A stretch of DNA of 64,000 nt, from the NCBI GenBank assembly GCA_039090855.1, contig CM077006.1, positions 50,229,336-50,293,335 on the forward strand, read 5' to 3'. Position 1 is the first letter of the stretch; every line of letters starts with the position of its first letter. Below the pieces are notes generated by a model. The model was not told where the DNA came from. It worked only from the letters and a program-made list of their open reading frames with translations, and made no database searches. This document shows, piece after piece, positions 22,839 to 33,297 of the stretch. The position numbers were made by a program, and so were the translations under genes. Source of the stretch: Macrothele yani (Eukaryota > Arthropoda > Arachnida > Araneae > Macrothelidae).

Positions 22839-24113
22839 TATAAATAAGTTTTGAGGGATTTCTGTTCGGTGTCATACTTATTACTGCTCGCATGTATTTT
22901 AAGGTGGCAACACTGCGATATCGCAGTACGAGACGCCAGCTGTCAAAGTCAGTATTCGACGTTCAATTGAGGTGCAAAGACGTATTTGTTTTACTCGATG
23001 GAAAATGGCAACTTTCGTCCCGACAAAACAGCATTTGCGGGAAGTGTTAGTGCATTACTTTATTGTCAAGAAAAGTGCTGCCGGCAGCTACTTCTGAATG
23101 TCAGAAATCTATGGTGAACATTCCCCATCCATAAAAACATGTGAGTATTGGTTTAGACGATTCAAAAGGAACGATTTTGATGTCAGTAATAAAAAACATT
23201 CTGGACCACCCAAAAAAATTGCTGATGCCGAATTGGAAGCTTTACTCGACGAGGATCTGTGCCAGACCCAAAAAGAACTAGCAGCAGCATTAAATGTTAG
23301 TCAACCATGCATTTACCAACGTTTAGCTGCCATGGGAATGGTGCAGAAAGAAGGGAATTGGGTTCCACATGCTTTGCGGGAAAGAGACCTTGAACGTCGA
23401 AAAACCATTTGCGAATTGCTGCTTCAAAGGCAAAAATGAAAGGGCTTTTTGCATTGTATTATTACTGCCGGTGAGAAATGGATATGGTATGATAACCCTA
23501 AATGGCAGAATGCATGGGTGAAGCCAGGTGAACCAGGTCCTTCAACGCCAAAACGCAATATCCATGGTTCAAAGGTAATGCTGTGTATCTGGTGGGACCA
23601 GAAGGGTGTGATCCACTATGAACTGCAGAAACCATCAGAAACTACTACTTGTGATCGGTATCAAACCCAATTAATGCGTTTAAAAGGAGCTCTCACGCAA
23701 AAACGGCCAGAATGGGAAAATAGACACAACAAAGTCATCTTACAGCATGACAACGCAAGATCACATGTTTCTCGACTTGTGAAAAAATACTTAGAAGGAT
23801 CTGACTAGGAAGTTCTACCCCATCAGCCATATTCACCAGATATTGCGCCAACGGATTACCATTTGTTCCGGTCGATGCAGTCAGAACTTTCTGCATAATG
23901 GTTTAGTTCTTATGAAGACATCAAAAATTGGCTGAACAACTGGATCTCTTCCAAGGAACCGGAATTCTTCCTTCGGGGCATACGTTCACTGCCCGAAAGA
24001 TGGGGTAAAGTTGTAGCTTCAGAGGGAGCATACTTCGATTAATATTAAAATATTGTTTCTGTTCTCCAACAACATGTTTTGTTCACTTCAAATCCCTCAA
24101 AACTTATTTATAT
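22839..24113 (+). mobile_element. Mariner element, near full length, inactive (copy H)
   Basis: The inverted ends are almost identical (TATATAAATAAGTTTTGAGG at the left, its complement at the right, 24094-24115), with TA at the boundaries. It is about 1.27 kb with a broken transposase gene, and sits in a PLE remnant. Confidence 0.88.
23005..24042 (+). pseudogene. Mariner (DD34D) transposase, broken (copy H)
   Basis: It starts MATFVPTKQHLREVLVHYF. Stops lie at 23095, 23437 and 23806. Visible blocks are CEYWFRRFKRNDFDVSNKK, EELDED-type linker, QGNWVPH-like ('EGNWVPHALRERD'), IHGSKVMLCIWWDQKGVIHY, LQHDNARSHVS and SPDIAPTDYHLFRSM. The first catalytic Asp of TGDEKW is lost: the sequence reads TAGEKW (Gly codon at 23470-23472). 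The other two Asp residues are intact. It ends VVASEGAYFD, as family members do. Confidence 0.88.
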
Positions 24114-24496
24114 ACCCAATATCATATTAAAAATGTTGCACAAAAAGTAAAAATAGTCAATTAATTTATAGAACAAACCTAAACATCAAAATGCTTATAT
24201 AAAAAAGGAGGGGAACAAAATTTGCTGTGGAAATATCACTTATAATAAAGTTCGAGGAAAACCCATAAAAATTACTGCAGCAAGCAAAGTTTAAAACACA
24301 GGATTAAAGAATTGAAAAAATCATGGTTTAATCACAATTTTTATTTTTCCTGTCGACCATGGTTTTGCCATGCTTTGGCACAGCTTCCGTTTAAAACCCA
24401 TGAACAAAATGAATTTTTTTGGATCAAAAGGCCATGTTGAATATACAGATTTGTGGGTAATTTATCAAATCCTATGTGAATGTGGTCTTTCGCATA

Positions 24497-25931
24497 CACT
24501 GGCGGAAAGTGAAAAAAGAACACCAAGAAGGAATTGGCGGACGATCATGAAATTTACATATGTTAATGGGGTCGAGTTTACGTAGGTGTGATGTTAATTT
24601 CGGGACTAACCGGTGAGCGCTTACGCCACAGCACTGCATAATATGCAAATTATCGTCAGTGGTATTTAAGGAGTACGGCGAAATGAATGTAATCAGTCGT
24701 CGCCGTACGAACACGTGCGAAGACCCTGAAGAAGCTGCTATGCCTGGACATGGAAGACGTGTACGATTTCAGCAGTTATCAGACTTTGAGCGAGGTCGTC
24801 TAGTCGGACTCTGCGAGGCCCGGTGGTCCTATCGTCGTATTGCGGAGCGAATTGGACGGGAAGTATCGGTGGTGGTACGATGGTGGCGTAGATGGTCCGA
24901 GGAACATTCCCACACGAGAAGACGTGGAACCGGGAGTCACAGATGGACTGATGAGCGGACTAATCGACGCATAAGAAGTGCAGCGTTGTCAAGCAGAACA
25001 TCCACTGCGAAGCAAATCCGAGCTGCCGTTGCACCTGAGGTGACTGTGCGAACAATCCGCAACCGTCTACTGGATGCAGGACTACGTGCACGTGTGCCTC
25101 TGGCATGTGTACCCCTGACTCCAGCCCACCGTCAGGAACGGCTGAAGTGGTGTCGCCAACATCTGCACTGGAGAACGCAATGGCGATCTGTCGTGTCCAG
25201 CGATGAAAGCAGATTCTGCTTGGGAGCCTCCGATGGCCGTATGCATGTTTGCAAACGCACAGGGGAGCGTCTCCACCCTTCTTGCGTCTGCCAGCGACAC
25301 GCAGGGCCTACACCTGGTCTCCTGGTGTGGGGAGCGATCAGCTATCACTCCCGTACACAACTAGTGTTTGTTTGTACCGGGTACGTTAAACAGCACTTCC
25401 TACATCAACAACATCATTAGCCCGTTGTTGTGCCATTTGTAAGGTCGGTCCATCGTGGTGTTTTCCAGCAAGATAACGCACGCCCACACACGGCACGTGC
25501 AACGCAACATGCACTTCAGGGTGTGAGACAACTTCCATGGCCTGCACGTTCACCGGATTTGTCCCCCATTGAGCACGTGTGGGATTTTATGGGACAATGA
25601 CTTATCTGGTCTCCACGGCCAGCCACGACCATCCCCGATTTACGCGTCCAGGTTGAGGATGCTTGGAACTCAATACCCCAAACTTACATCCAACATCTGT
25701 ACGACAGACTCCATGCCAGAATTGCACAGTGTGACGCAGTTCATGGCGGTTCAACCTCGTACTAACCATGCTACATGGAAATGTTATTTTTCAGTTTACC
25801 AGCAAATACAGCTGTATTTTGCCATAATGTTTTGATCGCGTTATCTTCTGTATTCCGTTATTATGCCGTATAAATTTCGTTGGTATCAGACGTCTCCTTC
25901 TTGGTGTTCTTTTTTTCACTTTCCGCCAGTG
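24497..25931 (+). mobile_element. Tc1 family element (DD34E), nearly intact
   Basis: Terminal inverted repeats of about 35 bp (starting CACTGGCGGAAAGTGAAAAA at 24497 and mirrored up to 25931) are flanked by TA (24495-24496 and 25932-25933). CACTG ends are diagnostic of Tc1-like elements. The GC content is clearly higher than in the surrounding intron, which suggests a younger insertion. It interrupts the GIY-YIG coding sequence of PLE3. Confidence 0.92.
24740..25765 (+). pseudogene. Tc1 transposase with two in-frame stops
   Basis: It starts MPGHGRRVRFQQLSDFERGR. Two HTH domains fill about residues 10-110. The catalytic triad is complete: SSDESRF, QQDNARPHT and SPDLSPIEHVWD. The only clear defects are in-frame TAG at 25418-25420 and TGA at about 25600, both one transition from sense codons. 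The frame runs to TAA at 25763-25765, about 340 codons, the normal length. This is the best-preserved transposase in the window. Confidence 0.9.
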
Positions 25932-26401
25932 TATATAGGACAGACCTGTATGGCCTTGCATTACCGACTGAAATAGCAAAAGACTTACATACAGAATTAT
26001 GAAATACAGAAATTGAAAGCTAAACAATGCAATGAAAATAATCATAAATTTCTATTCAAAGAAGCCAAGCCAGCAAACCAGATTCAACCATCAAGCTCAA
26101 TATTTTAGGAGCTTTTCATAAATATAAAAAAATTTCACAACTCGTCGATAACATGGTGTCCACATTATTTCTATTAAGAGCATGGAAGCAACTCACAAGA
26201 GCCCACAACTGACAAAACTGTTGATGATGTCACAATAATTTGAATTGTGATTTAATGCTGTCATAATGTTTTGTAGTCTACAATTTATAACAGGAAAGTC
26301 GATAAACCATAACAGAGCCTTAACAAAAAAAAAAAAAAACATAAGAATGCAAATAGTATCCAGAATAACTGAAGTGTACACAGACACAGACTTTAAACAT
26401 A

Positions 26402-26886
26402 CACTGCCTGACAGAGAAAACTGAAATGGGACCCCTGGTACGTGTGACATCGTCCCTCACAGGTCAACGTCACCGGGATATCCTGGACGACCATTTGCTC
26501 CTGTTTGTGTGTCTTCAACATCCCACTGGGGACCTCATGCTGCAACAAGACAATGCCCCGTTCCATCGCTCCCGAATTATACCCGAATGGTTGGATGAAC
26601 ACTCCACCAACGTGACCTCACTTTCTTGGCCAGCTAGGTCATCTGACCTCAATCCCATCGAGCACATCTGGGATGCCATCGAGAGAAATGTTCGAGGCTC
26701 TGACCCCCCTCCATCAAATCTTCGTGAACTGTGGGAGCTTGTTCAGGAGTCGTGGATCCGTATGGTTTCCCAACGCTTTCGGTGTCTTGTCGAGTCCATG
26801 CCGAGATGAATCGTCACCGTCATCAGGGTGAAAAGTGGTGCCACACGTTACTAGACAGGTATCTCTAATTCAATTGCTCTTCAGTG
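26402..26886 (+). mobile_element. Tc1-like deletion derivative
   Basis: CACTG ends with TA flanks (26400-26401 and 26887-26888) enclose only 485 bp. Inverted similarity beyond CACTG is weak. The left 25 bp lead directly into the C-terminal third of a transposase, so the central and 5' parts have been deleted. Confidence 0.7.
26426..26809 (+). pseudogene. Tc1/Tc3-like transposase, C-terminal third
   Basis: The 127-codon frame encodes HRDILDDHLLLFV, LQQDNAPFHRS (second catalytic Asp), and SSDLNPIEHIWDAIERNVRG (third acidic residue, Glu), ending WIRMVSQRFRCLVESMPR. The DNA-binding domains and the first Asp are absent. This remaining part has no stops. Confidence 0.85.
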
Positions 26887-26888
26887 TA

Positions 26889-27381
26889 TGGTGTCTGTGT
26901 CTATGCAGCTAAGTAGATGTATCATAGGAAATGCGATTCTGAGAGTATAAGGTCTATATATGATAGCTATTATTTGGTGTATCTTAGGATAGTAACAGTA
27001 GCTTTTTGATATATGTTGCATGTACCACATTAAGTTTGTCAAGATGTCATGACAAGTAGTATCATGTACAAGCCTTCAATATCTCAAGAAATAAAGATGA
27101 GGTTAACCCATGATAGTGCTTTTCCCTTCTTTTCTTCACATCTTCAAGGTAGGATGGTTAAATTTTATTTTTCTATCTTGAACATTTGCAACATCTCTGT
27201 ACATGCACAAAAAATTTTAAATGGCAACAGACATACCAATACACTGAAACTGAAGAAAAAAATCGCATTAAATATTGTATGAGTAACACTTTTTACTTTC
27301 ACACTTCAAAATATTTAAACATGTATTTATGCGAAAAACAGAATTATTGAGTTATAGAAAAAAATATACAACACAACTTAC
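26889..27381. other. Intronic sequence, nothing recognised
   Basis: AT-rich sequence downstream of the exon at 27382-27453 on the minus strand. No repeat partner or coding signal was found. Confidence 0.4.
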
Positions 27382-27453
27382 ATTCCACTTTCTTGGCACC
27401 TATACAACCATTCAAGTCCAAGACTTTCAATAATGACCAGGCCTTCCAGGAAA
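27382..27453 (-). CDS. nup188: nup188 coding exon (third in window), 72 bp
   Basis: Minus-strand exon: acceptor TTTTATATATAG just right of 27453 and donor GTAAGT at 27381-27376. It takes GG from the previous exon to form a Gly codon, then reads FLEGLVIIESLGLEWLYRCQ and ESG, leaving AT for the next exon. The vertebrate NUP188 counterpart is G-YFSALILVEGMDIESLHKC, the same length with matching hydrophobic spacing and Cys. This is part of the N-terminal alpha-solenoid. Confidence 0.88.
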
Positions 27454-27606
27454 CTATATATAAAATTAGTGTTTTAGATATAAAATCATCAAAGATGTTT
27501 TAAATCATTATGCCAGAGTGTGATGCATAAAAGTACAAAACTGGAATCCTTTAAGTAAAAAACCTACTATTTAAATTGATTTCAGTTAAATCACAGATAA
27601 AGAGGT

Positions 27607-27655
27607 CACGGAAAACAACAACAACACAACACAACACAACACCACACACACAACA

Positions 27656-27694
<39 letters not shown>
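27607..27694. repeat. CAACA / (CA)n microsatellite
   Basis: ACAAC repeats pass into CACACAA and then pure CA dinucleotides (27653-27694). Confidence 0.9.
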
Positions 27695-27698
<4 letters not shown>

Positions 27699-28269
27699 GA
27701 TCCTAAATTTTGTATGCTACAGCTTTTTTTCTCTGATATAGGGTATTGAATATTCAGGAAGTGTACATAAAAAAACATAACTGATACAAGAAAAAAATGT
27801 AACTACTTCATTCAAGATTGTCATTAGCTAAGCTCTACATAACAACAGGTTGTTTTCTTTTTTTTTTTTTTTTTTGTTAACATCTCCCTTGAGAAAAGTA
27901 AATTTACAAAACTAAACACATCAGTGTGAGCAAATGTGCAAGAAAGCTGACCAATGCATTTCCTATACACGTACAGGTGTATAGAGATGCAGTCAACAGT
28001 ATGCACTGATGAAAAGTCCTTTTATTACCTAGCTCTTTACCTACCCATGTTTAATGGGTTAATAACTTGAAAAACACCATGCTCAAGATGCCCAGGGCAT
28101 GTAAATTATTGGTTTGGGTAGGTTAAAAAATCTAGTTGTCCAGTCCATGCAACTAAATTTAAAAATAAAACAGTTTGTAATAGAATTTCCTACTACAAGA
28201 AAAAAGACAGTCTAGTGTTCTCCCTAGATTTTTTTAGTCGGGTGGTAAGAAATTTTAACTGGGTGGTAC

Positions 28270-28548
28270 TTTTTTTTTTTTTTTTTTTTTTTGATTGGGG
28301 GTTTAACGATCACCAAGAGCAACTCATTGGGCTATAAGCCTGTCCCTAATTTTAAGCCACTGGTTCTGGGGAAGGGAGTTCCTAATTTTACCTGTCCCTA
28401 ATTTAAGGCCACTGGTTCTGGGGAAGGGAGAGAACCAGTGCTGTAAGATAAACACAACACCCATTCCTCACTGGGATTCAAACCCGAACCCATATCGGAA
28501 GAATGATCAGAAGCCATCGCTTAGACCACTGCGCCACCGGGGCAGTGG
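28270..28548 (-). mobile_element. tRNA-derived SINE, copy 2, with internal duplication
   Basis: The T-run at 28270-28292 is the A-tail. The head near 28530-28545 retains A-box-like GCGCAGTGGTCTAAGCG in reverse complement. A segment of about 55 bp (CCCTAATTT ... CTGGTTCTGGGGAAGGGAG) is present twice in tandem, which lengthens this copy. Confidence 0.88.
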
Positions 28549-28716
28549 TCGAAAGAAAAAATTTTTGTTCTGATCAACATTATTATACTTATTAAACATC
28601 TTTAGCTGTGTGATAGTCATTAATGCAACATAACATGATAAACAACATAAGAAATTTGTACAAAAATGATTTTAAAAAAATGAGTATTTACTATCAAATC
28701 ATTCGACACAGATTTC

Positions 28717-28945
28717 TTCTTTTTTTTTTAATTATAGATTGAAGGTTTAACGACCACCGTGAGCAACTCAATAGGCTATAAGCAGTCGCTTGTCCCTAAT
28801 TTAGGGCACCTGGTTCCAGGGACAGGAGAGAACCAGTGCCGTAAGACAAACACAACATCCATGCCTCAACAGGATTCAAACCTGGACATTTCTCAGACAA
28901 AAGGTCATAAGCCAGTGCTTAGACCACTGCACCACTGGGGCGATA
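28717..28945 (-). mobile_element. tRNA-derived SINE, copy 3, with target duplication
   Basis: Flanked by the 11-bp direct repeat ACACAGATTTC (28706-28716 and 28946-28956), the mark of LINE-mediated retroposition. The head carries both promoter boxes in eroded form. Confidence 0.9.
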
Positions 28946-29674
28946 ACACAGATTTCAGCCAGTTTTCATCAACACTGATGGGCTATGAAGGAATAAGTTT
29001 TCCATTCTTACTATTATGTGCATTGTGAAAACATTTATTAAAAGAAATATAGCCGGGCAGCAGACAAAAATAACTGGGCGGGCCACCCAGTAAAAGGGAT
29101 CTAGGGAGACCACTAGAGTTGTCCCATGTCGTCTTTCATTTCACTGCCTGTCACTGGAAGGTGCATTGTTGTTACACAGTGCTAAGAACAGAAGAATATC
29201 ACTTCATTAATTATATTATGCTCTAGGTCCAGGAACTGGAACTATATGTAGTTTTGCTCCAAATGTTGTTTATAGTCAGTGACACGATGCATGTCTCTGA
29301 TGAAACCATCCTCCGGTGTTCAGTGACAAAGGGAGAAAACTTCAAAGAAAGGAAAATAATAGAATCACTGAATTTCTCAAATACCACTTCCATCATCATA
29401 TCATTTCGTACTAATTTCAGCATCATCATTTTAAAACTTGAGATACAAGTTTCTGTGCACTGAACATTTTGAATACAAACCCTTAAAACAGAAATGCAAA
29501 ACATGTGAAAAAAGTTCATCATATTTTTTTAACTTAAAAAAATTACGAGGGTTCTAATTTTTTATCTAAAAATATTATTTTCCTGGCCATCCAGCTCTTA
29601 CTTTCTGTGAAAGTAAATAATTTCTGCACATGCCAAGCTGGGCATGTAAATTTTCAGATATTTTTCAAGCCCTG

Positions 29675-30117
29675 TCTATGGAACAATGCTCCATGTCACT
29701 TACATCAATACTATAGCTGAACAGTTTCAATGAGATAAATTCTAAAAATGCATCACATATTTCATATTCTCATACAAAGCATAAAGGTAGAAAAAAACTG
29801 AAAAATAAAGCAACAAAGTAGTGTTTTTACTAGTATCTCACTCTCTAGAACACATCAAACAATAAGTAATTTATAACTCAACACTTTCTCTCTGAAATAA
29901 GTTTTTTTTTTTTTTAAGTCACGTTTTGGGTGACAGAAAACTTTTCTAGTCAGCAAAAGATTTTCGAAAAATACATTCAATGTTTTCTTAGAATCATTGA
30001 ATGTACAAATAGAGATATCTGTTTTATAACTGAAGTCACTGATTAAACCATCTTTGTCAGAACACCTACTTAAAATGCAGGACCTCTTGGACTTGTGCAG
30101 TCAGAGAATGTATCCAA

Positions 30118-30186
<69 letters not shown>

Positions 30187-31223
30187 CCTCCCTCCCTCCC
30201 TCCCTCCCCTGCTTTGACATAAGTCAACTGATGAACAGTTATATGATCTTATTGAACATACACTTGCATCAATAAAAACGTGACATGAATGACATATAAC
30301 ACACTAACGTTGGCTTGGGTAGGCCTAATTTTATCTGGCTATTGGTGACCATAATTCAACAATTATTATTTTCTCCCCATGTGCATTGGAAATAGCAATC
30401 AGCTTTTGGAATAAATGGAGCTGTGTAGAGAGAATATTAAAAAAAAAAAAAAAAATGGAAACCAAATTTTGCTAAAATGCAACACAAAGCAATTCTCAAG
30501 TGAAGTCAAAAAATAGTATGTCAAAACATCACTCTGAATTCTTGGTCATATTTTTGGTTTATAGCAGTTTTTATTCTGTAATAATAAAGGTAAATCAAAG
30601 ATGGTGTGTATCTACCACAGTTCATCAGGAAATCGTGGTAAACATTTCAAATTTGACAGATTCCTTTTCACTGTTGCCAAAGTTGCAGTGACCAGTATCA
30701 AATAAAAATTCCTAAAGGGGGCTGGAAGCAAAAGTATTTACCATGCTATGCTCTTTTCTGGAAACTGAAAAGCTATGAAACAACTGAGAAGTTTATGTGA
30801 CCTTGACAAGTGTGTACTGGTGCCTGCATGAAAAATTTTCAGTCACATGTGCATCACAAGAAGTAAAACACAACTTCTTTATATTATTATTACATAGAAA
30901 ATCACAATGTTTGCTGGCAAGGAATTTATGTCATTTTCGTAATGCATGCAGCGGTTCACAACTAATCTTTAGTCAATTATTTCACCTATATGTCATAAAG
31001 GAATATCCATTTATACAGAGTATGTTTTTGTCAAACTCATCTTTATCAAATTTCTTCTGAAAGAGGAAATTCATACCTACAATTTTTTAAATGCAATGTA
31101 CATTTTTGTATTCCTTACAGTCTGGGCTTGCTATATAAATGAATGGTGCAGGCATGTTTTTTCTTTTTCTTTTTGTAAACTGAAAATCGTTATTTATGCT
31201 ACCTATGCCAGAAAAACAGAGCA
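29675..31223. other. Intronic sequence, nothing recognised apart from simple repeats
   Basis: AT-rich. A T-run lies at 29901-29915 and an A-run at 30439-30455. No coding exon with paired splice sites was found on either strand. Confidence 0.4.
30119..30208. repeat. (CTGT)n / (CT)n / (CCCT)n compound microsatellite
   Basis: CTGT repeats, then about 28 CT units, then CCCT repeats ending near 30208. Confidence 0.95.
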
Positions 31224-31643
31224 ATTTCCATGACCTGCAAAGCCACTTTTACAGGAGAGTGAGCAACAGCAGCACTGATTTTTTATATGTAAATTCACTT
31301 AAAACACATGTGTCTTCATCACTTAGTTATGCCAGTTATATCAAGAAACAGAGCAAACAGTTTTTACTTTCATTTTATAAAATGAAAGTTCAGAACTGGA
31401 ATTTTAACTCTCTGTTGCTGTCTTCCATGATCCATGATGTTGTTTTCTCTACACAATGAGCAGGCAGTAACATTTTTGAAGTTTAATTTCACATTAACGA
31501 AAAGCAAAATGCTTGCACTGTTTCTTGATGTAAGAAGTGAGTAAGAAATGGGAACACATGCATTTTAAGTAAAATTAGAATTCAAAAATGTTTGCTGTCA
31601 TTGCTCACTCTCCCATGAAAACAACTTTACAGGTCACGGAAAT
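31224..31643. repeat. Imperfect foldback repeat, about 150-bp arms
   Basis: The left arm from ATTTCCATGACCTGCAAAG (31224) is mirrored by the right arm ending CAGGTCACGGAAAT (31643). The match is interrupted by small indels and the loop is about 120 bp. Related sequence occurs at about 40470-40720 (TTGTTTTCTCTGCAAATTAG) and again inverted near 41025. No coding part was seen. Confidence 0.55.
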
Positions 31644-32440
31644 GGAACTGACAACAACATATTCAAAATATGTACCATATTTTCCAATTAAAATGCTGTG
31701 GTACTAAACCCGATTTTACAAGCATGTATTTCTGAAATACAGCACCTGCCTAGGTGCAGTTTATAACCGTTTTCAGTAACAAAAAATTTAACCATTCTTC
31801 ACATTATTAAAACAAATGATTTCGTGAACTGTTTATGGCAAACACTGAGCTATATAGAATTTGGAGAGACAACTCTTCATTGATTATTAGCATGGGAGGC
31901 TAGCGGTCACACAAATGAAGTCTTCAAATATGTGTGATTATATGTAAATAGGTAATCTGGAGAACAGTAAGGATGCAATCTGGTTTCTAGTTTTTGGTTT
32001 TGCAAGAAAGTTTATGATTTACTGTTTGAAAATCTTCATTTAAGATTAATAAATCATGCTTTTAGTGCTTTTTTATTTCTTTTAGTCTTTTTTTTTTTTT
32101 CTAAGCTTGCGTTAGTAAGGGTACAATGTGGATTTCTTTCCAGTCTTGTGTGTGGTACAGTTGGTATGCCAACAACAGGGGAAATCACAGAAAAACACGT
32201 GCACTTCCACTATCACACACACACATGAAATTAGAGTGCTGCCTCCATTTTTCTAAACACAGAAACCGCTGCAGATGTCAACTACAGGCTGAACGGCATT
32301 CACTTTAATCCACCTAGGATTGATAACAAACACACTGCTGTGAAACAGTTATGGTATTTCACACTCCTTTCTTCTTCCGTAAATAGGATGTGAAGGTCTT
32401 TTATCCATATACCTGCCAACCTGAGAAAATTCAAATGTGT
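31644..32440. other. Intronic sequence, nothing recognised
   Basis: No genes or repeats recognised apart from a T-run at 32087-32101. Confidence 0.35.
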
Positions 32441-32557
32441 AAAATTGCGCGCGAATGACATTTCTAATGATTTTTTTTTTTTAACTATGCGCGAACAACA
32501 TTATAATGATTTTTTTTAACTAGTGAATATATTTTAAATACATGGAGATAATGTAAA

Positions 32558-33047
32558 TGTACGATGTCATTGCTCTGTCCACGTTATTTTTATAAACAAC
32601 GAATAGCAACTGAAAAATTGTTCATCCGACACCGCTAGGATCGAATCCCAGATCTCTCGATAACTAGCCGAGTGCGTTCACTTTATGCTACGGTGCCAAC
32701 AATTCACAGTGCTATTCGTGGTTTATTAGTCAGCATCTGACTACACAAATCCATATATTGATGGGCTCAACAAAGCAGGCTGTAATCAAACAGCCTGCTT
32801 TGTTGAATGCCACTAGATGGCGACCCATCAGTTGCTGAGCCCATCAATATATGGATTTGTGTAGTCAGATGCTGACTGATAAACCACGAATAGCACTGTG
32901 AATTGTTGGCACTGTAGCATAAAGCGAACGCACTCGGCTAGTTATCGAGAGATCTGGGGTTCGATCCCAGCGGTGTCGGATGAACAATTTTTCAGTTGCT
33001 ATTCGTTGTTTATAAAAATAACGTGGACAGAGCGATGATATCGTACA
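32558..33047. repeat. 490-bp palindrome with tRNA-like sequence in both arms
   Basis: The arms, about 32558-32773 and 32838-33047, are inverted copies at high identity. Each arm contains a tRNA-like stretch. In the right arm on the plus strand, TAGCATAAAGCGAACGCACT resembles an A-box region and GGGGTTCGATCCCAG a B-box and T-arm. The centre holds an extra 15-bp perfect hairpin (CAACAAAGCAGGCTG / CAGCCTGCTTTGTTG, 32768-32805). It is flanked by a short repeated motif (TTTTTTAACTATGCGCGAA at 32470 and 32505; similar at 33049). It may be two SINE-like units head to head, or a foldback element with a pol III promoter. Confidence 0.85.
32810..32824 (+). promoter_or_regulatory. CTCF-like motif at palindrome centre (speculative)
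   Basis: CCACTAGATGGCGAC is close to the insect and vertebrate CTCF core (CCACYAGRKGGCG). It lies in the unpaired centre of the palindrome, so it is present once, not twice. Similar cores occur at 54723-54733 (TAGGTGGCGCT) and 63525-63537 (minus strand). Short motifs occur by chance. Confidence 0.25.
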
Positions 33048-33220
33048 TTTTTTTAACTATGCGCAAACATCATTTTAATGAATTTAGCTATGTACAGGTA
33101 AAAATAAAAGCAAATATTTGTGCATTTGATAATTTCTAAATGTTTATAATATATTACAAAACAAAATACATTAAAGAACAGAACAGTGGGTACTGAAATC
33201 AAACATATTCAGAGACTTAC

Positions 33221-33297
33221 CCTATAAGATCAATACAAGCAGAATTGTCTTCATTAATATAATGTCGAAAGGGCTGCCTCAATCCAAAACCATGTTT
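33221..33297 (-). CDS. nup188: nup188 coding exon (second in window), 77 bp
   Basis: Minus-strand exon with acceptor TTTGTTTGTTGTAG (right of 33297) and donor GTAAGT (33220-33215). It starts in phase 0 and ends two bases into a Gly codon. It reads KHGFGLRQPFRHYINEDNSA then CIDLIG. The vertebrate NUP188 counterpart is EQGFGSRQTNRHLVDE...DRIG: GFG-x-RQ and the RH pair are conserved. This is the strongest single piece of evidence for the gene's identity. Confidence 0.92.

Larger units (their letters stand above)
22610..26105 (+). mobile_element. Penelope-like element remnant split by two transposons (PLE3)
   Basis: At 22612-22644 the frame reads YARYVDDILPV, the RT catalytic box (Y-x-RYVDDI) typical of Penelope-like elements. 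The sequence is then cut by the mariner at 22839-24113. Near 24450 the frame reads VIYQILCECGLSH, cut at the TA of the Tc1 element, and it resumes at 25934 with IGQTCMALHYRLK. Joined across the Tc1, this is the GIY-YIG nuclease signature (CxCG-x-SYIGQT). The middle is degenerate and both element ends are undefined. Confidence 0.65.
28212..29116. mobile_element. TIR element of unknown class carrying two SINEs
   Basis: The ends are an 18-bp inverted repeat with one mismatch: CTAGTGTTCTCCCTAGAT at 28212-28229 and the complement of CTAGTGGTCTCCCTAGAT at 29099-29116. Inner similarity continues over 'GGGTGG' near 28251 and 'CCACCC' near 29083. Copy 2 of the hAT-like repeat is uninterrupted at this point (near 34546), which shows the block is an insertion. 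No clear target duplication or coding sequence was seen. Confidence 0.7.
28066..29674 (+). mobile_element. hAT-like repeat, copy 1 (carries another element)
   Basis: The right end is the complement of CAGGGCTTGAAAAATA (29661-29674). The left end (CTTGAAAAACACCATG near 28066) is eroded. The interior 28066-28211 plus 29117-29674 matches copy 2 (34404-34642 plus 37654-38140). CAGGG-type ends suggest hAT, but no intact 8-bp duplication remains. This copy lacks the mariner present in copy 2 and so shows that insertion's empty site at 29214-29215. Confidence 0.65.

Noticed and set aside
30119..30208. CRISPR-like or regulatory repeat
   Set aside because: It is a simple CTGT/CT/CCCT microsatellite; there are no spacers.
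32640..32700. A tRNA gene on the minus strand
   Set aside because: The T-arm and B-box look right, but the acceptor stems do not pair well and the sequence is one arm of a palindrome. tRNA-like repeat is the safer reading.
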